A stretch of 64,000 nt of DNA. Source: an uncultured Bacteroidales bacterium (GTDB lineage: Bacteria > Bacteroidota > Bacteroidia > Bacteroidales > Bacteroidaceae). Location of the stretch: the NCBI GenBank assembly GCA_902775375.1, contig CACYLU010000004.1:99384-163383 (forward strand), in the 5' to 3' direction. Within the stretch, counting starts at the first letter, position 1. Each line of letters starts with the position of its first letter. The notes below the pieces were generated by a model. That model ran no database searches, had not been told where the DNA came from, and worked only from the letters and a program-made list of their open reading frames with translations. Below are positions 60,658-64,000 of this stretch, in pieces. A program made the translations under genes and the position numbers.

Positions 60658-62082
60658 ATGATTACTTTTTTCTTAGCATTGATGGCATTGATAGCGGGTT
60701 ACATGTTCTATGGAAAGTTTGTGGAGCATGTGTTTGGCCCTACTAATCATCGTACTCCAGCATTGACGAAAACCGACGGTGTGGATTTTATTCCTTTGCC
60801 ATTGTGGAAGATCTTCATGATTCAGTTTCTTAATATTGCTGGCACAGGTCCTATCTTTGGTGCAATCATGGGTGCTAAGTTTGGCACGTCGGCCTATCTA
60901 TGGATAGTGTTGGGCTGCATATTTGCAGGTGCCACTCATGATTATCTGAGTGGAATGCTTTCTGTTCGCAACGGAGGTATTGGCTTGCCTGATATCATAG
61001 GTAAATATTTGGGGAATCGTACAAAGACTATCATGTTAATATTCTCTGTCTTGTTGCTAGTCATGGTAGGCGCTGTATTTGTATATAGCCCAGCTATTAT
61101 CATGGGGGGCATAGTTGGTGATGTCGAGATATGGATTGCTGTGATTTTCATATATTATGTTATTGCCACCATGATGCCTATTGACCGTATCATTGGTAAG
61201 ATTTATCCATTATTTGCTTTTGCCCTGATGTTTATGGCTGCTGCCATGTTTGTAGGATTGTTGATTAAGATGCCAGATATTCCTGAAATATGGGAGGGTA
61301 TAGGCAACCGTAATCCTAAGATGGGTCCTATTGTTCCTATTTTGTTCATTACAATAGCTTGTGGTGCAATCAGTGGCTTCCATGCTACCCAGAGTCCGCT
61401 GATGGCACGCTGTATGAAGCATGAGAAACTGGGCCGCCCTATCTTTTATGGTTCTATGATTACCGAGGGCATAGTGGCACTGGTATGGGCTACGGTGGCA
61501 TCTTATTTCTTCTATGGTGGTGGGGCAGAAGAATTGGGTGCACAAACATCTGCCAGTGCCCCTCAGATAGTGAATATCGTGTCGCGGCAGTGGCTGGGTG
61601 GGTTAGGTGCTATACTTGCTCTGATGGGTGTGGTTGCAGCACCTATTACTAGCGGTGATACTGCATTGCGTAGCGCACGATTGATCATTGCTGACTTTAT
61701 CCACCTACCACAGAAGCCCATACGCAACAGATTGCTAATATGTGTCCCTTTGTTTGTTGTTACCAGTTTGATACTTTGGTTCAACATTGCCGATGAAGAT
61801 GGATTCAATGTGATTTGGAATTACTTTGGATGGGCCAACCAAGCACTGTCCATTTTTACTCTTTGGGCACTCACTGTATATTTGGCACAACAGCGCAAAC
61901 CTTTCTACATCACGCTAATACCTGCCTTGTTCATGACCTTTGTATGCAGTACCTTCCTACTGATATCGCCAATCGCCTTTGGTATAGGCAACCTGATATC
62001 CTACGGCATTGGTGGTTGCATTGTACTTGTAGCTATTTCCTGGTTCAGTCTTTGGTATCATAAAGATAAGACTACAAGATAA
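60658..62082 (+). CDS. cstA: CstA-family carbon starvation / pyruvate or peptide transporter
   Basis: The 474-residue membrane protein has about 13 helices and the CstA signatures NIAGTGPIFGAIMGAKFG, GCIFAGATHDYLSGMLSVRNGG, ISGFHATQSPLMARCM and PITSGDTALRSARLIIADF. Known CstA and BtsT members import peptides or pyruvate. It is shorter than the E. coli form (about 700), which is normal for Bacteroidetes. The longer frame would start at a TTG at 60628, right at the predicted transcription start, so I use 60658. A strong terminator follows at 62113. Confidence 0.92.
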   Translation: MITFFLALMALIAGYMFYGKFVEHVFGPTNHRTPALTKTDGVDFIPLPLWKIFMIQFLNIAGTGPIFGAIMGAKFGTSAYLWIVLGCIFAGATHDYLSGMLSVRNGGIGLPDIIGKYLGNRTKTIMLIFSVLLLVMVGAVFVYSPAIIMGGIVGDVEIWIAVIFIYYVIATMMPIDRIIGKIYPLFAFALMFMAAAMFVGLLIKMPDIPEIWEGIGNRNPKMGPIVPILFITIACGAISGFHATQSPLMARCMKHEKLGRPIFYGSMITEGIVALVWATVASYFFYGGGAEELGAQTSASAPQIVNIVSRQWLGGLGAILALMGVVAAPITSGDTALRSARLIIADFIHLPQKPIRNRLLICVPLFVVTSLILWFNIADEDGFNVIWNYFGWANQALSIFTLWALTVYLAQQRKPFYITLIPALFMTFVCSTFLLISPIAFGIGNLISYGIGGCIVLVAISWFSLWYHKDKTTR

Positions 62083-62112
62083 GCACATGAACTGTTCGAG
62101 TTAGCAATTATA

Positions 62113-62140
62113 AGAAAGGCTCCCAATTGGGAGCCTTTCT
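62113..62140. terminator. Bidirectional terminator between cstA and the acyl-CoA ligase gene
   Basis: A perfect 28-bp palindrome with the core AAAGGCTCCCAATTGGGAGC serves both convergent genes. Each strand ends in CTTTCT. Confidence 0.85.
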
Positions 62141-62143
62141 ACT

Positions 62144-63802
62144 TTATGCGTTTTGATAGAGATAGCGCTTAATAGATTTCTTCGGTGTTTTTTCGAATTC
62201 TTCGTAGAAAATCTTAATTCTGCTAATTTGGCAATAATTAGGCAGTCTCTGATTCAGTTGAACACGATTCTCTTCCATTACCGTAGCCATTTTGCCATTC
62301 ACGATACCTTCCTTATTGGCCAAATCGAAATCTGGATAAACTAGACCCACTAGTTTGCCTTCCTGCTGGATGACAATACACTCTGACACGTATGGCATGC
62401 TACCCAATTCACTTTCAATTTCCTCAGGATAGATGTTCTGACCATCAGGCCCAAGAATCATATTCTTAGAGCGTCCACGAATCGTAAGGTTACCTTCTGC
62501 GTCCAATACGCCCAAATCACCAGTATGTAACCAACCATCGGGAGTTATCGCAGCTTTAGTAGCTTCTTCGTTCTTATAATAACCTAACATAACATTCATA
62601 CCCTTGGTGAGAATTTCACCAGGAATATTCTGTGGGTCGGGCGAATCAATTTTGATTTCCATACGTGGAGCGGCTTTGCCACATGAATAAGGTTTGTATT
62701 TATCCCACCCCTCGTAAGATATAATAGGAGCACATTCAGTCATACCATAACCTACGGTGTATTTGAAGTTAATAGAACGCAGGAATGACTCCACTTCTTT
62801 ATTAAGCGGTGCACCACCCATGATGACCTCAATAAAGTTTCCACCAAAACCAGCTGTAACTTGCTCGCAAATACGTTTCTTCACGATGTCGCTAAGCACA
62901 GGTAGATTTAGCATGAGTTGTGCCCAGATATTCTTTTCTAATTGAGGGAGTACCTTCTTTTTGATAATCTTTTCAACCACCAAAGGCACTGCGATGACGA
63001 TGCGAGGTTTCACATCTGCAAATGCTTGTGCTATGATTTTTGGAGAAGGAATACGCGTAAGGAAATAAACATGGCAGCCTACAACAAATTCATATAAAAA
63101 TTCGAATGACATACCGAATGTATGAGCCATTGGAAGAATGCTTACTACTTTGTCGCCCGGGAACAAGTCAAGTACGCTTTGAGCAAACGCCATGTTAGAC
63201 CATAAAGCTCGGTAGGGAATCATTACACCTTTCGATGAACTAGTGGTACCAGATGTATAATTGATCATCGCAAGTTCATCGGGGCTTTGTTCCTTATAAT
63301 ACTGTACATGTTCTGGTCGGAAATTCTTAGGATATTTTTTTCCAAAAATTTCGTTCAGATGCTCGCGTGCATGCAATAGTTTCTTATTACGTGCTACCAA
63401 TACAGAGAAGTCAGTCATTAACATGATGCCCTCTAATTTAGGCATCTCTTGTTCGTTGAGGTCTTCCCATACTCGGTCGCCTACATATAACATTCGCGCA
63501 TCAGAATGATTTACAATATGATGAATGTTATCAGCTTTGAACTCATGGAGGATAGGCACAACTATCGCACCATATGTGAGGATAGCAAGATAGGTGACTC
63601 CCCAATGTGAAGAGTTTCTACCGCAAATAGCAATCTTATCACCTTTCTTTACACCTGCCTCTTCGAGGAAGATATGCACTTTATCAATTTTGCGAGCCAC
63701 ATCTTTGTATTGCAATGTAGCTCCATTATAATCGGTCAGAGCATCTAAATCCCAGTTCTTTTTAATTGAGTTTTCTATTAATTGCAAAAAACCTTGTTCC
63801 AT
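62144..63802 (-). CDS. Long-chain fatty acid-CoA ligase type AMP-binding protein
   Basis: The 552-residue enzyme activates a carboxylic acid to an acyl-adenylate and then the CoA thioester. The AMP-binding motif is MINYTSGTTSSSKGVMIPY, followed by the P-loop-region VSILPMAHTFGMSFE, YTVGYGMTECAPIISYEGW, and WLHTGDLGVLDAEGNLTIRGRSKNMIL. The catalytic Lys is in EKTPKKSIKRYLYQ at the C-terminus. The substrate is probably a long-chain fatty acid, but other acids are possible. Its promoter overlaps a 10-bp inverted repeat. Confidence 0.93.
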   Translation of the reverse strand: MEQGFLQLIENSIKKNWDLDALTDYNGATLQYKDVARKIDKVHIFLEEAGVKKGDKIAICGRNSSHWGVTYLAILTYGAIVVPILHEFKADNIHHIVNHSDARMLYVGDRVWEDLNEQEMPKLEGIMLMTDFSVLVARNKKLLHAREHLNEIFGKKYPKNFRPEHVQYYKEQSPDELAMINYTSGTTSSSKGVMIPYRALWSNMAFAQSVLDLFPGDKVVSILPMAHTFGMSFEFLYEFVVGCHVYFLTRIPSPKIIAQAFADVKPRIVIAVPLVVEKIIKKKVLPQLEKNIWAQLMLNLPVLSDIVKKRICEQVTAGFGGNFIEVIMGGAPLNKEVESFLRSINFKYTVGYGMTECAPIISYEGWDKYKPYSCGKAAPRMEIKIDSPDPQNIPGEILTKGMNVMLGYYKNEEATKAAITPDGWLHTGDLGVLDAEGNLTIRGRSKNMILGPDGQNIYPEEIESELGSMPYVSECIVIQQEGKLVGLVYPDFDLANKEGIVNGKMATVMEENRVQLNQRLPNYCQISRIKIFYEEFEKTPKKSIKRYLYQNA

Positions 63803-63810
63803 GTCAATTA

Positions 63811-63837
63811 TTGCACAAAATTATTATTTTTGTGCAA
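63811..63837. promoter_or_regulatory. Inverted repeat at the start site of the acyl-CoA ligase gene
   Basis: TTGCACAAAA (63811-63820) and TTTTGTGCAA (63828-63837) are a perfect 10-bp inverted repeat with a 7-bp spacer. It overlaps the 3' part of the -7 box and the predicted start (near 63829). This is a natural operator position; the regulator is not identified. As RNA it would form only a partial hairpin, because the start lies within it. Confidence 0.5.
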
Positions 63838-63864
63838 AGATATGCCTTTTGCGTCAAACGACAA
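63835..63864 (-). promoter_or_regulatory. Promoter for the acyl-CoA ligase gene
   Basis: TTG (63864-63862), a 19-bp spacer and TATCTTTG (63842-63835) on the minus strand match the consensus. Confidence 0.72.
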
Positions 63865-63945
63865 AATAAAAATAAGGGATTTTTTCTTTAACTACGTTTA
63901 TTTCCTTAATTCCGCAACACTATTACAAATATAACTTTTTAAGTA

Positions 63946-63970
63946 CCTGAGCAACAAAAAGTTGCTCAGG
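63946..63970. terminator. Terminator near the right edge
   Basis: CCTGAGCAAC (63946-63955) pairs with GTTGCTCAGG (63961-63970) around AAAAA. It probably ends a leftward gene that lies beyond the window edge, since no rightward gene precedes it. Confidence 0.65.
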
Positions 63971-64000
63971 ATTTTGCCATGTCAGATTTTTCACCTATCT
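63966..64000 (-). CDS. Possible C-terminal end of a leftward gene cut by the window edge
   Basis: On the minus strand a frame from the right edge reads IGEKSDMAKS then a TGA at 63968-63966, inside the start of the terminator stem. The other two minus frames stop at once. The segment is too short to identify and could be chance. Confidence 0.3.
   Translation of the reverse strand, partial: IGEKSDMAKS

Noticed and set aside
63979-64000. Start of a rightward gene (ATGTCAGATTTTTC) at the right edge
   Set aside because: No -7 element or ribosome binding site precedes it, and a terminator lies directly upstream. The segment is too short to decide.

Overview
The window looks like chromosomal DNA of a Bacteroidales bacterium, most likely of the Prevotella/Segatella group. 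This is inferred from several features. Many genes are preceded by the Bacteroidetes promoter signature (-33 TTG, 19-20 bp, -7 TAnnTTTG). Ribosome binding sites are mostly absent. Bacteroidetes-restricted families are present (DUF3276, DUF5606, DUF5063, a roughly 300-residue NusB). Glycoside hydrolases are abundant. I see no rRNA, tRNA, transposase, integrase or CRISPR array.

Layout. 0-6 kb: housekeeping genes, with hsp15-pth-rplY and a PUR-family protein leftward and nusB-yajC-ybbR-coaE-DUF5606 rightward, closed by a strong terminator. 6.0-6.2 kb: a 45-codon small gene with a perfect Shine-Dalgarno sequence. 6.4-7.5 kb: alanine dehydrogenase. 7.7-14.4 kb: a complete leftward tryptophan operon (trpB-E-G-D-C-F-A) with its own promoter, an 18-residue leader peptide carrying three consecutive Trp codons, and a terminator/antiterminator pair, i.e. 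ribosome-mediated attenuation. 14.5-25.6 kb: two lipid-anchored flavodoxins, a COG0523 metallochaperone GTPase with a His-rich loop, an ABC exporter, a dicarboxylate/amino-acid symporter, a sugar MFS transporter paired with a zinc dehydrogenase, an orphan lipoprotein, an NTF2-like secreted protein and an AraC regulator.

25.8-46 kb is a glycan-degradation neighbourhood: a frameshifted GH35, a GH78-like rhamnosidase, GH2 with an inserted LamG domain, GH30, GH3 and a GH106 rhamnosidase. Among them lie a GntP permease and an IlvD/Edd dehydratase, which together suggest sugar-acid catabolism. There is no SusC/SusD pair. The content points to rhamnose- and galactose-containing plant polysaccharides. 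46-48 kb: ResB-CcsA cytochrome c assembly. 48.7-54 kb: RNA modification and maintenance genes (rsmE, DUF151 nuclease, rlmI-like, 3'-5' exonuclease). 54-64 kb: pyruvate:ferredoxin oxidoreductase, an ATP-grasp-like orphan, a GHL10 hydrolase, CstA and a long-chain acyl-CoA ligase.

The most unusual content is intergenic. Three loci (7.57 kb, 22.27 kb, 48.26-48.67 kb) carry arrays with an exact 22-bp period. Two of them also share a composite architecture: 22-bp repeats, four 8-bp repeats, a loopless perfect AT palindrome of 46 or 48 bp, then four 8-bp repeats in the opposite orientation. The sequences differ but the plan is the same. Separately, 7-bp (A/G)ATTGAG-type repeats sit in frame inside trpF and the GH78 gene, and more weakly in coaE.
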